From contig NZ_QLLR01000031.1 in the NCBI RefSeq assembly GCF_003259615.1, forward strand, positions 1 through 64,000: a stretch of 64,000 nucleotides of DNA, read 5' to 3'. Source of the stretch: Pedobacter cryoconitis. GTDB lineage: Bacteria; Bacteroidota; Bacteroidia; Sphingobacteriales; Sphingobacteriaceae. Both the position numbers and the translations under genes were made by a program. The notes under the pieces were generated by a model. It had not been told where the DNA came from and ran no database searches. It saw only the letters and a program-made list of their open reading frames with translations. Below, in pieces: positions 25,331 to 33,920 of this stretch (positions are counted from its first letter, which is position 1; each line of letters opens with the position of its first letter).

Positions 25331-26009
25331 CTTTATTAGTGTTAAGTCCTATTTTTTATAGTCTTTCATAACAAAGCCACCAACTCATAACGATTCCTGC
25401 CAGTTCATACCCATGAACAGCCTATATAAAGAAGCAAAACAGGAAACCTGAATAGTTACTTGTTATTAATTAATTTATAATCCATTGCTGGATCAGGTTG
25501 AGCACTTTTTCCTATGGAAAGTTGCTAGAAGTTCAACGAGACTGCCTCTCCCTTCTTCTGTATAAATCAACTAACTAATGGTGGTGATTAATTAGATGGT
25601 AAAGTTGTATATTTAAGATAAATCCTGATACCCCGGTGCTTTGTTGTAAAGAATAGATGACCACCATAATATTCCATCAAAATGCGCCGGGGTATCAGGA
25701 TTTTAAAATCAAGATTATCAGCTCCGGTAATTGAGTGGATTTATATAACTGATTAACAGTTCAGTTTATAAATTATAGGATCAAACATTAGTCTTTACGC
25801 CAGCAAACAACATCGCATAAAATTGCCTGTTAAATCAGTCAGCAATAATTTTTGAAGTTGTAATTTAGCAATCATGGCGAGCGTATTTTTAAATTGGTTT
25901 AGCTTATCTATAATAAAGATAAGAATCAAAAACCGTAAATACAATTAATACTACCATTTTAGTAGTATTAATTTATAAAACTGTGTTTCCAAGCTAAAAA
26001 CGCTATGTA
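25331..26009. other. 680-bp gene-free region with two hairpins
   Basis: I see no convincing gene in this stretch. It holds the promoter side of the six-gene minus-strand operon on its left. A large hairpin is at 25621-25702. A 12-bp inverted repeat, aattaatactac/gtagtattaatt at 25943-25954 and 25962-25973, is a likely terminator for the small Tat-signal gene that ends at 26010. Confidence 0.6.
25621..25702. repeat. 82-bp hairpin element with 16-bp perfect stem
   Basis: aatcctgataccccgg (25621-25636) pairs exactly with ccggggtatcaggatt (25687-25702) around a 50-base loop. It stands in the middle of a gene-free region, more than 290 bp from any start codon. A small RNA, a MITE-like element or an orphan terminator are all possible. 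Confidence 0.55.
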
Positions 26010-26426
26010 TTAATCAGCTGGATATAATACAAAAGAATAAGGATTTGGAACAGGGCTTTTATAAGGGCTATATAACCCCAGGTAACTGACAAGCTTGCTT
26101 TCATCCATTTTATGAATAAAAAAATCTGTTGACAGCAGGTAGAACTTGATCAGCTCAAAAATCTGGTTTGACTGCTCCGCCTTGATCCCTAAATAATAAA
26201 AGGCTTTCCACCTTAAATTAGTGATTACATTATTGGAGGAAGAACTGAAATAATCATTGACGTACTGCTCCACTCCGGCATTATCCAGTTTCAGGTAATA
26301 CAATTCTTCTCTGATTAACATTGCAGCATGTTTTCGCAGCGCCGGAGAAGCTATATATAAGGCAGGAGGAAGAATTAATAATCCTGTTCCGATCCCTGCC
26401 ATAGCGATGAATGTTCTTCTTTTCAT
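26010..26426 (-). CDS. Small Tat-signal partner subunit (gluconate dehydrogenase subunit 3-like)
   Basis: The 138-residue protein starts MKRRTFIAMAGIG, a twin-arginine-type signal followed by a hydrophobic stretch. A helical domain with NLRWKAFYYLGIKAEQSNQ follows. It begins 2 bases after the GMC flavoprotein gene, the arrangement of gluconate/fructose/glucose dehydrogenases, where the small gamma subunit carries the Tat signal and pilots the signal-less flavoprotein across the membrane (family knowledge). The sequence match to that family is distant, so the assignment rests on the signal, length and position. Confidence 0.7.
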   Translation of the reverse strand: MKRRTFIAMAGIGTGLLILPPALYIASPALRKHAAMLIREELYYLKLDNAGVEQYVNDYFSSSSNNVITNLRWKAFYYLGIKAEQSNQIFELIKFYLLSTDFFIHKMDESKLVSYLGLYSPYKSPVPNPYSFVLYPAD

Positions 26427-26428
26427 AA

Positions 26429-27871
26429 CTAAAATGAATGATCTGCGGAGTATAATGACATAGCCGATAAAGTCAATGTTGGATTTGATGCACTAAAAGT
26501 AGTAAACGACCCGCTGCCCAGTACAAAAACATTTCTGTATTGATGATGAACCATATTTTTATCCACCACACTGTCTGCCGCAGTTTTACCCATTCTTGTG
26601 CCTCCTAAAATATGTCCTTCATTAGGAAAAGGATCAAGAAACTTTAATTTTTCTACAGGAAGACACGACAAGATCCCCGGAAGAACTTTTTTCATGTTTT
26701 CCATGCCCCTGAGGGCGTAATCAGATCTGCCTCCTTTAAAATTGATTTCAGGAACCAATTTATCTGAAGTAGTGGTGATATAATTCGTTGAGAGTGGCAA
26801 ATCTTCAAAAATCATCCGGAAAGAAGTCATGTTTAACCATTTACCTCTTTCAAGCCGGATATTATAAGGTGCATTATTGGTTTCGATCAAACAGGCAGCA
26901 TAATCCTTACGGTGACTGCCATCATATAACATATAACCGTTCGCATTGACCCAGGTACTGCCCCCGGTATTTTTCAGGTTGTCCAGATAAATTAAGACCT
27001 GCATGCCAAGCTGCTCTCCGAACCCTTTACCAGTCAATGGGTTCTGATCACCAGAATTTAACAGGATATTCGAATTAAACATCGGATTGGCCCCCAGAAC
27101 AATAACCTCTCCGGCAATCTCGAAGTCCTTCCCGTCTTTCACATAGCATACTTTTTTTGCCACGTTGCCTGCGGTTTCCAAACGGTAAACCTGTGCACCA
27201 TATAAAAGTTCTACCTGAGCGTTTTGATAAACGTCAATACCAGAATTCTCTATCGTGAATTTAGCATCTACCGGGCAAACATCACAACTTGAATTTGCCA
27301 TACATTGATTTCTTCCTTTTGTACCTCTGCTTGCTCTTGCAGTAGGCTGGCTGATATACTGATTCCCATATTTCTGATGCAGTATTTTATCTATCGGACT
27401 GAAATGATGAGGTGGAAGCGGATAGTTAACTTTTCTTGGAAAAGGAGTTCCTTCGGGCCCGGAAATGGCCATTAATTCTTCTGCTTCCTCATAATAGGGA
27501 TCGAGCTCTTCATAACTGACCGGCCAATCGTTTTCTACACCAAATAACGTCTTCATTTTAAAATCAGAAGGCATAAATCTTGGTGTACATCCCCACCAGC
27601 AATTGGAACTTCCTCCAAAAGCAGTGGTAAAAGGCCATCTTTTCTCCGGCGTTTTATTAATGATCTGAGTTTCCCAAGAGTTGCCCGCAGCCGAAGAATC
27701 AGCCAGTTCCCCTCTTTTGATCTTCAATCTTTCACTATGCGGGAATAACTGTCCGCGTTCAAGCACAAGAATCCTTTTTACTCCTTTATTCTTTTCCAGA
27801 TATTTCTTCAGAAAAAACGTAGAAGAGAAGCCTGTACCGACAATAATTAAATCGTAATAATCGTATTTCAT
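26429..27871 (-). CDS. GMC-type FAD-dependent oxidoreductase
   Basis: The 480-residue flavoprotein has an N-terminal FAD loop (IIVGTGFSSTFF, about 9-20) and an ADP-binding second strand ending VLERGQ. GGSSNCWWGCTPRFMPSDF is typical of GMC proteins. A Cys cluster NQCMANSSCDVCPVDAKF lies mid-sequence, as in gluconate-dehydrogenase-type relatives. The C-terminal HILGGTRMG and SGSFTTFSASNPTLT complete the fold with the usual His/Asn region. It has no signal peptide; the downstream Tat-signal protein could export it. It oxidises an alcohol, probably a sugar hydroxyl given its neighbours (inference). Confidence 0.88.
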   Translation of the reverse strand: MKYDYYDLIIVGTGFSSTFFLKKYLEKNKGVKRILVLERGQLFPHSERLKIKRGELADSSAAGNSWETQIINKTPEKRWPFTTAFGGSSNCWWGCTPRFMPSDFKMKTLFGVENDWPVSYEELDPYYEEAEELMAISGPEGTPFPRKVNYPLPPHHFSPIDKILHQKYGNQYISQPTARASRGTKGRNQCMANSSCDVCPVDAKFTIENSGIDVYQNAQVELLYGAQVYRLETAGNVAKKVCYVKDGKDFEIAGEVIVLGANPMFNSNILLNSGDQNPLTGKGFGEQLGMQVLIYLDNLKNTGGSTWVNANGYMLYDGSHRKDYAACLIETNNAPYNIRLERGKWLNMTSFRMIFEDLPLSTNYITTTSDKLVPEINFKGGRSDYALRGMENMKKVLPGILSCLPVEKLKFLDPFPNEGHILGGTRMGKTAADSVVDKNMVHHQYRNVFVLGSGSFTTFSASNPTLTLSAMSLYSADHSF

Positions 27872-27903
27872 TTATTTATTGTTTTTTTCCATCACATGGG
27901 GAA

Positions 27904-28893
27904 CTAATAATTGGATGCGTTTTTAAGGAACCAATATAACCATGGAATATCAACAAACATCAAAATGCAAAGCAATGCCGTAAAAAGAAATAAATATAAC
28001 ATAAACCACTTACGTGTATGTAGTTTTTCGGAACCCTGTACCGGAGAATCATTCAATAATCCAATTCTGAGATACCAGGAAAATAATAAAGCGAAAAACG
28101 GAAAACTAACCAGTAATTCTATTCTGTCCTTAATCAGGAAAATACCCATAAAAAAGGCAGAGGTAATCGCATAAAAAAACATAGAAACGAGCAAGCTGTT
28201 CTCGGTATAAAATTTAAACGATCTCCGGTACTGACCAGCCGTTTCCGGATTGCCAATCATCCTGTATTCAGCAAAACGTTTAGTAGCCATTAAAAATGCA
28301 CCGCCCATCCAGTAAGCAACAATAATACTGGTTGGAGGAAAAGTGTTGATCCAGTCGAAATCCCATTTGCTGTCCGGAGCACCTAATGCCGGAGAAAATA
28401 TAAACCAGCCCAAACCAAAACGGATAGGGTTATTCACTGATTCAGACAGTACATCCAGGAATACACGTTCTTTACTCCTGAAAGGCCTTACATTATAAAT
28501 AACCCCCATAAATAAAAGGAAAGCAGAAAGCAGGATAAACTTATAGGAAATCAGATAAGCTAATGATAAGCCTACAATTGCCAGGGCACCATATTCCAGA
28601 TAAACTAATTTTGGGTTTACCGTAAAAACAACAGAAGATCTGTTCTTTTTTAAAGGATGGAACCTGTCGAAATCCGCATCCAGGTATTCATTGATCACAT
28701 AGTTTGCCGATGCAATTAAACAAGTACTGATGATCCCAATAATGATTTTAAAGAACAGGTGGCTGTCTATAGGTGTCTTAAATACGGATAATGCAAACAG
28801 CATTCCAGGTACCATGAAAATGTTCTTCACCCAGCTATCCGGGCGGGCGAGGGCTATATAATCTTTAAGACCCGCCTTTTTTTTAACCGTCAT
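27904..28893 (-). CDS. UbiA-family polyprenyl-phosphate phosphoribosyltransferase-like
   Basis: This 329-residue membrane protein has about eight helices. LARPDSWVKNIFMVPG and NEYLDADFDRFHPLKKNR correspond to the RPxxWVKN and NDxxDxxxDRxHPxK signatures of decaprenyl-phosphate 5-phosphoribosyltransferases (Rv3806c type), not the quinone-making UbiA enzymes. A second conserved loop has DVLSESVNNPIRFGLGW. It would transfer phosphoribose from PRPP to a polyprenyl phosphate on the cytoplasmic side. It begins 10 bases after the HAD gene and is followed by the GMC oxidoreductase. Confidence 0.85.
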   Translation of the reverse strand: MTVKKKAGLKDYIALARPDSWVKNIFMVPGMLFALSVFKTPIDSHLFFKIIIGIISTCLIASANYVINEYLDADFDRFHPLKKNRSSVVFTVNPKLVYLEYGALAIVGLSLAYLISYKFILLSAFLLFMGVIYNVRPFRSKERVFLDVLSESVNNPIRFGLGWFIFSPALGAPDSKWDFDWINTFPPTSIIVAYWMGGAFLMATKRFAEYRMIGNPETAGQYRRSFKFYTENSLLVSMFFYAITSAFFMGIFLIKDRIELLVSFPFFALLFSWYLRIGLLNDSPVQGSEKLHTRKWFMLYLFLFTALLCILMFVDIPWLYWFLKNASNY

Positions 28894-28903
28894 TTACAAT
28901 CTC

Positions 28904-29581
28904 TTATTTATAATGTTCTTTTAAACTATTTGCAAGCACTGTATATAAACTGCCTGAGTTATATTTATTGATATTGAGGTAGCGTATTTTAGCCTGGGCA
29001 GCACATCTTCCATCCAGTTCATCCCGATCACCGATGTAAAGACATTCCGTCGGATCAACATCAAAAAGCCGCATGATATGAAACAAGGCAATTGGTTTCG
29101 GTTTCAAGCAATTCACCTGCGTATCAGTAGAAGCAACAACTAAATCTGCTTCAATTTTTAAAGCTTTTAATTTTTCAGTTGCGCTATAGTCTGAATAAAC
29201 GGCTACTTTAATCTGATGCCCTTTTAGCAGCTGTAAAAATGGGTATATTTCAGCATACCGGCAAGCATATAAATAAGGATTTGGAAATTCAAACATCCAT
29301 TTTGAGACTACCTTTTTAATTCTTTCCAATGGTACATTGACTTTAGCCGCACACCATTGATATTGTTCAGCTTCCAGGTTATTACTGCAGTAACCTGCTT
29401 TTTTTTCACGTTCGGAACGAAAATAATATAGAATCAGAAGATCTTTGAATTGTGCTGGTCTAACTAAATAGTATTTTAGCAAGGCATATAACATTCTTTT
29501 TCTTAATCCGGACTGATTGTACAACGTACCATCCACATCAAGAATCAGAACTTTTATTTTCCCCCAATCTATAACATTCAC
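28904..29581 (-). CDS. HAD family hydrolase (probable sugar-phosphate phosphatase)
   Basis: The 225-residue HAD protein has motif I DVDGTLYNQSG (about 15-25), motif II VYSDYSA, motif III Lys in LKPKPIAL and motif IV IGDRDELDG. The start must be the GTG at 29581, because the next ATG lies after motif I and a stop codon precedes it. HAD proteins are often fused or next to DPPR-synthase-type UbiA enzymes and are thought to remove the 5-phosphate from the lipid-linked phosphoribose. It is the first gene of the four-gene operon. Confidence 0.87.
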   Translation of the reverse strand: MNVIDWGKIKVLILDVDGTLYNQSGLRKRMLYALLKYYLVRPAQFKDLLILYYFRSEREKKAGYCSNNLEAEQYQWCAAKVNVPLERIKKVVSKWMFEFPNPYLYACRYAEIYPFLQLLKGHQIKVAVYSDYSATEKLKALKIEADLVVASTDTQVNCLKPKPIALFHIMRLFDVDPTECLYIGDRDELDGRCAAQAKIRYLNINKYNSGSLYTVLANSLKEHYK

Positions 29582-29661
29582 CTATGGCTATTTAAATAAT
29601 CTTTAAATTTATGAATTATTTGCATTAATTAAAAAGTTTCCAATGACCCGGCATCACTCAT

Positions 29662-31269
29662 ATGTGTAAAAACCAATTCAGCTATCTCAAAAACCAAAAT
29701 ATTTGGTACAGTATAATTATTGGGTGTGGTATTTTCGTTCGGCTTTTCCATCTCTTTTATAACCGTTCGCTATGGCTGGATGAAGTTTATCTGGCGACCA
29801 GCCTGATCAAAATGAATTATATAGAGCTGAGCCATTCCTTAGCTTATCAGCAAAAAGCCCCGATTGGTTTTTTATGGAGCGTAAAAACATGGGTTAATCT
29901 TTTAGGAACGAATGAAATGGTGCTCCGTTTATTCCCTCTTTTATGTGGTATAGCAGCAATTTTCCTTTTCATTCCTGTAGCAAAATATTTTCTTCGTCCA
30001 ATGGCAGCAGTAGCGGCGGTAGCTATCTTAGCATTGGCCCCCCCTCTTGTTTTCCATTCCGTTGAGATCAAACAATATTCAACTGAGCTGTTTGCCACCA
30101 TTTTGATCCTTTATATTTATATACGCTATCAGCAGCGCTTAACATGGGGATCACTCCTGACCTGGGGTCTTCTGGGCGCAGTAATCCTCTGGTTCTCTTA
30201 TTCTTCTATATTTATTCTGGCTGGAATCGCAACAGGGATGAGCTGCAGGAACCTTTACCAAAGAAACTGGAAATTATTCTTCAGGCAACTGGTTCCTTTT
30301 CTATTATGGGCAGCTGGTTTTGCCCTGAACTATCTGCTATTCACACACAAACATGCGGAGTCAAAATGGGCAGCAGAATGGTTTGGTTTTTATCATTATT
30401 TTATGCCATTGCCTCCTGCTAATATGGAAGAATTACGCTGGTACCCGGCAGCTTTATATCATTTAATAGCATATCCGCTCGGCCTGACCTGGAAATTGTA
30501 TACAGGAAACTCTATTTTGCTTAAAGCATTGCTGAATACTCCCTGGTTACCTTTAATCGGTTTGTTTTACGGCATTTGGCTTTACATTAAAGAGAAAAGA
30601 TATGCACTGATCCTGCTATTTCCCTTTTTGTTTGTTTTTCTGGCTTCAGGACTTAAGCTTTACCCTTTAAATGAACGGTTCTGGGTTTTCATTTGTCCGT
30701 TGCTTATCCTGTTTATTGTTAAAGGAACAGATCAGCTTGCCTCCTTTTTCAATTCTGACAAGGTAAGCCTGTTATTCTTTGTGCTCTTAATAGCTCCCCC
30801 GGTTTATAATTCCGCACAATCATTAGTTTATCCTGATGAATTCATCATTCATAAAAGATCTTTTCAAAAGCAAGCGCTGACTTATGTGAACAGCCATTTT
30901 AAACCAGGTGACTTAGTTTATGTGTATTGGAATGATCTGCCCGGTTATCGTTTTTACAAACACACCTACCCCTATAATTTTACAGCACTAGAAGGAGGAG
31001 ATTATCGTAAAATTTCAACCAGCTATCCTGACTATTTGAATCATTTACAAAAGGATTTCAAATCATTTGAAGGCAGGAAAAGGATCTGGGTGATTTACAA
31101 TCATCTAATTTTAACTGATATTGGCGATGAAATAGATCAGCCTGCGTGGTATTATTTAAAAAATGTCAATCCAACAGACCGCCTGATGAGCTACCTCGCC
31201 CCATTGGGGAAACAGGAAAATGTTTACACCTCATTTGATGTAAAGGTTACTTTGATTACCTTAAAATAA
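29662..31269 (+). CDS. GT-C membrane glycosyltransferase (ArnT/PMT-like)
   Basis: The 535-residue protein has a multi-helix N-terminal half and the loop-one acidic motif SLWLDEVY (about 36-43), the catalytic site of ArnT/PMT-type transferases that use polyprenyl-phosphate sugars. A soluble C-terminal domain starts near 400 (KPGDLVYVYWNDLPGYRF). The acceptor is unknown. It is divergent from the HAD-UbiA-GMC operon with 80 bp between the starts, so it may use the product of that operon. A hairpin terminator follows. Confidence 0.88.
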   Translation: MCKNQFSYLKNQNIWYSIIIGCGIFVRLFHLFYNRSLWLDEVYLATSLIKMNYIELSHSLAYQQKAPIGFLWSVKTWVNLLGTNEMVLRLFPLLCGIAAIFLFIPVAKYFLRPMAAVAAVAILALAPPLVFHSVEIKQYSTELFATILILYIYIRYQQRLTWGSLLTWGLLGAVILWFSYSSIFILAGIATGMSCRNLYQRNWKLFFRQLVPFLLWAAGFALNYLLFTHKHAESKWAAEWFGFYHYFMPLPPANMEELRWYPAALYHLIAYPLGLTWKLYTGNSILLKALLNTPWLPLIGLFYGIWLYIKEKRYALILLFPFLFVFLASGLKLYPLNERFWVFICPLLILFIVKGTDQLASFFNSDKVSLLFFVLLIAPPVYNSAQSLVYPDEFIIHKRSFQKQALTYVNSHFKPGDLVYVYWNDLPGYRFYKHTYPYNFTALEGGDYRKISTSYPDYLNHLQKDFKSFEGRKRIWVIYNHLILTDIGDEIDQPAWYYLKNVNPTDRLMSYLAPLGKQENVYTSFDVKVTLITLK

Positions 31270-31275
31270 ATTAAA

Positions 31276-31305
31276 AAGCGGCTCTTCAAAAAAGAAGAGC
31301 CGCTT
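31276..31305. terminator. Hairpin terminator between convergent genes
   Basis: aagcggctcttc (31276-31287) and gaagagccgctt (31294-31305) make a 12-bp stem with an aaaaaa loop. The T-run on the minus strand fits termination of the phosphatase/SusD transcript, and it can also end the glycosyltransferase gene. Confidence 0.85.
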
Positions 31306-31319
31306 GATTCAGCTATGTT

Positions 31320-32441
31320 TTATGAACCCGTGGGCAGCGGTAGTTTATTCCCCGAAGTATTAATCTTGTACCAGGTTTTATTTTCATAAAGCGCACCTTC
31401 ATGTTTGCCTTTATGCTGATTAACATCGATTCCCAATACTTTACCTTGGTAATAAAAGCCAACATTACCGGCAGTAATCGTATGTCCTACAATGATTCTT
31501 TTCACTTTGTAAAGCGAGAGTGTCTGGTCAACTTCTTCCGGGGTTGCTTTGGGTTCGATAAAATATCCGCGGTACCAAAACAAAGAAGAACGTGTACCAT
31601 CAAAGAATTTTCTGGTCACACTGTCCGTTATTAAATCACGCTTTTTAGCTTTGTCGTAATACGGGCGGCATTTAGTATTGATTTCAGTCAAACCCATTTT
31701 CAACGTATTGATTACTGGTGCAACTCCTGCATGCAGGCAAAGGTTATCTCCAATTTTCTCAATCAGATTTTTACTCCTCAGCCAGCGTCCCATTTCTGTG
31801 TCCTGACTATAAAGGTCTTTATAATCCAGTCCCATGAGCTTTGCATTTTCAAAATATTTAGTCTCTACATAACGTAAGTCGCCGCTCAGGTTCATTATAT
31901 CGTGGTTGCCCAGAATAGTGTGCAGATACCCCCCTTTAGTTTTAGCCTCCTGTTCCAGCTTATAAAGCAACCAGAGCGTAGCCGGAACCTCTTTTCCACG
32001 GTCAAACAAGTCGCCGCAGATCACCAGGTGTCCTTTTCCAAAAATCCAGTGATACTGTTCATCCATTATTTTATTGGCCAGCAACAGCTTTCTGAAAGCC
32101 TCAAACTCTCCTTCTATATCAGAAAGTGCGATCATCCGGTCTGGCTGTTTAAATTCCGCAGGTTCATTATTTAAAACCCGCTGCAATTTCACCGTAAAAT
32201 CCCATTCCGGATGGTCAGAAAACTGAACTTTTAAAGGAAGGCCAGTTTGAGCTGTGGCCGGAAAATTTTGAACCTTGGCCTTTCGGACACCATCTTCTAA
32301 AACAATACTCCGCACCTCTATTTGCTCTTTTTTATAAAGAACATAAGGGCCGTCGTTCAGGTTTGCATGGCCAGCAGTATCAGGACTAAGCAGTCCTGTA
32401 CTGTGGATTAAAAGCGGCAACACCAGCGTTAGTAAATTCAT
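31320..32441 (-). CDS. PPP-like metallophosphoesterase (secreted)
   Basis: The 373-residue protein has a signal peptide and calcineurin-like motifs: LSDIEGEFEAF, VICGDLFDRGKE, LGNHDIMNL, LHAGVAP and VGHTITAGN. The spacing is that of Shewanella-like PPP-family phosphatases, which are metal-dependent phosphomonoesterases. It starts 8 bases after the SusD stop, in the same operon, so it probably acts on the substrate taken up by the SusCD pair. No carbohydrate-active enzyme lies in this operon. Confidence 0.9.
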   Translation of the reverse strand: MNLLTLVLPLLIHSTGLLSPDTAGHANLNDGPYVLYKKEQIEVRSIVLEDGVRKAKVQNFPATAQTGLPLKVQFSDHPEWDFTVKLQRVLNNEPAEFKQPDRMIALSDIEGEFEAFRKLLLANKIMDEQYHWIFGKGHLVICGDLFDRGKEVPATLWLLYKLEQEAKTKGGYLHTILGNHDIMNLSGDLRYVETKYFENAKLMGLDYKDLYSQDTEMGRWLRSKNLIEKIGDNLCLHAGVAPVINTLKMGLTEINTKCRPYYDKAKKRDLITDSVTRKFFDGTRSSLFWYRGYFIEPKATPEEVDQTLSLYKVKRIIVGHTITAGNVGFYYQGKVLGIDVNQHKGKHEGALYENKTWYKINTSGNKLPLPTGS

Positions 32442-32449
32442 ATGCTAAT

Positions 32450-33910
32450 TTATTTATAACCTGGATTTTGTTCCATATTTGGATTTGCATTCATTTCAGC
32501 TAAAGGGATTGGCAGCACAGTTCTCAAAGAAGTGTTTGCTACAGGTATAGTAAGACCACCTGTACGATATTTAACAAATCCTGCCTTGTTGCGTGTCAAA
32601 TCAAACAAACGGTGTCCCTCAAAAGCGAACTCTTTACGGTTCTCAACAAGAATAAGATTTTGTAAAACTGTCCCGGTTTCCGTAGTGGTTGGTTTTGTTG
32701 TATCTGCACGTTTCGCAACCACATCCAGATCGGCGGCCGCTAAACCATCTTTCCCCTGTTTTGCCCTTGCTTCTGCTCTGATTAAATAAACCTCTGATAA
32801 ACGGATCACTTTAACCCCTTCCTCATAAGTGGAAATATTGTTATACTTCGTGATCACAAAAGCAGGATCTTCACCCCCGCTGCCGCTTCTTTTACTTTTA
32901 GTCATAAAACCTCTGCGCACATCAGTACTCTTATACAGATTATACAAATCATCAGTCGCCAGACCGTCTCCATAACTCGCTCCCTGCAATAAAAAGCTTG
33001 ATAGCGCATCCTGAGCCAGGTTATCTGTCAGTGTATACTGCACTTCAAAGATAGCCTCACTATTGTTCTGAGTCCTGAAATTCGTCGAACCAGTTACATA
33101 ATTAGCATTGCTTAATAAAGTGTACTTATTACTGCTGATCACCTCAGTAGCCAATGCTTCGGCATTTACCCAGTCGCCCATATACAAATATACTCTGGAC
33201 AATAAAGCTTTTGCCGCATAATGTGCAATGTGACCTCTATTAGAAGCACTAAAGCCTATCGGCGCTGTTGCAGGAAGCAAAGTAATTGCTTTTTGCAGAT
33301 CACTAACCAGTTGTGTATACCCTTCTTTAACGGTATTTCTCTTTGGAGAAATCACATCTTCTTTATTGGTACCGCTTTTAATCACAACCGGGACTCCGAT
33401 ATGGCCGGCATCAGCCGACGCGTTATAAGGCGCAGCGTATAAACGCAATAAATCAAAATGAGCTAATGCCCTTAATGTATAAGCCTCACCGATCAGGTGC
33501 TTCATTTCACCGGATTCCGTTTCAGGAACGACCAACTGCTCCCCTTTGGAAATAATGATATTTGCATTCACAATGGTTTTATACAATGTATTCCATGAAC
33601 CTGAAGCAGTACCGTCATTTACCGTTGCAATGTACTGATCATAACTTGTGTACCGGTTAGAATTCCTTCTGCTGATATACAGATTATCTGCCATCACATC
33701 TGGCAATATGACTAAACTGCGGCCATAATAAGCAGCGCTTTGTAAAAGACTATAAGTCCCCATCACAGCTGCCCTGGTACTTGGCAAATCTACAACTACC
33801 ATATTCACATCCGTTTGCTGCTCCGGGTTAATTTCCAGAAAGTCCTTTTTACAAGAGCCAAAGGATAAGGCCACCACGATTAATGGTAATATTTTATATA
33901 CTTGTTTCAT
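32450..33910 (-). CDS. SusD/RagB family outer-membrane lipoprotein
   Basis: From the ATG at 33910 the lipoprotein signal ends LSFGSC, so the mature Cys is followed by KKDFLEINPEQQ, the usual SusD opening. TPR-like helices follow (AVMGTYSLLQSAAYYG; GEAYTLRALAHFDLLRLYA). The C-terminus has ENRKEFAFEGHRLFDLTR and ends AEMNANPNMEQNPGYK, as is typical. It is the surface-binding partner of the SusC-like transporter encoded 11 bases upstream. The upstream extension to 33970 overlaps susC and was not used. Confidence 0.95.
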   Translation of the reverse strand: MKQVYKILPLIVVALSFGSCKKDFLEINPEQQTDVNMVVVDLPSTRAAVMGTYSLLQSAAYYGRSLVILPDVMADNLYISRRNSNRYTSYDQYIATVNDGTASGSWNTLYKTIVNANIIISKGEQLVVPETESGEMKHLIGEAYTLRALAHFDLLRLYAAPYNASADAGHIGVPVVIKSGTNKEDVISPKRNTVKEGYTQLVSDLQKAITLLPATAPIGFSASNRGHIAHYAAKALLSRVYLYMGDWVNAEALATEVISSNKYTLLSNANYVTGSTNFRTQNNSEAIFEVQYTLTDNLAQDALSSFLLQGASYGDGLATDDLYNLYKSTDVRRGFMTKSKRSGSGGEDPAFVITKYNNISTYEEGVKVIRLSEVYLIRAEARAKQGKDGLAAADLDVVAKRADTTKPTTTETGTVLQNLILVENRKEFAFEGHRLFDLTRNKAGFVKYRTGGLTIPVANTSLRTVLPIPLAEMNANPNMEQNPGYK

Positions 33911-33920
33911 CCTGTATAGA

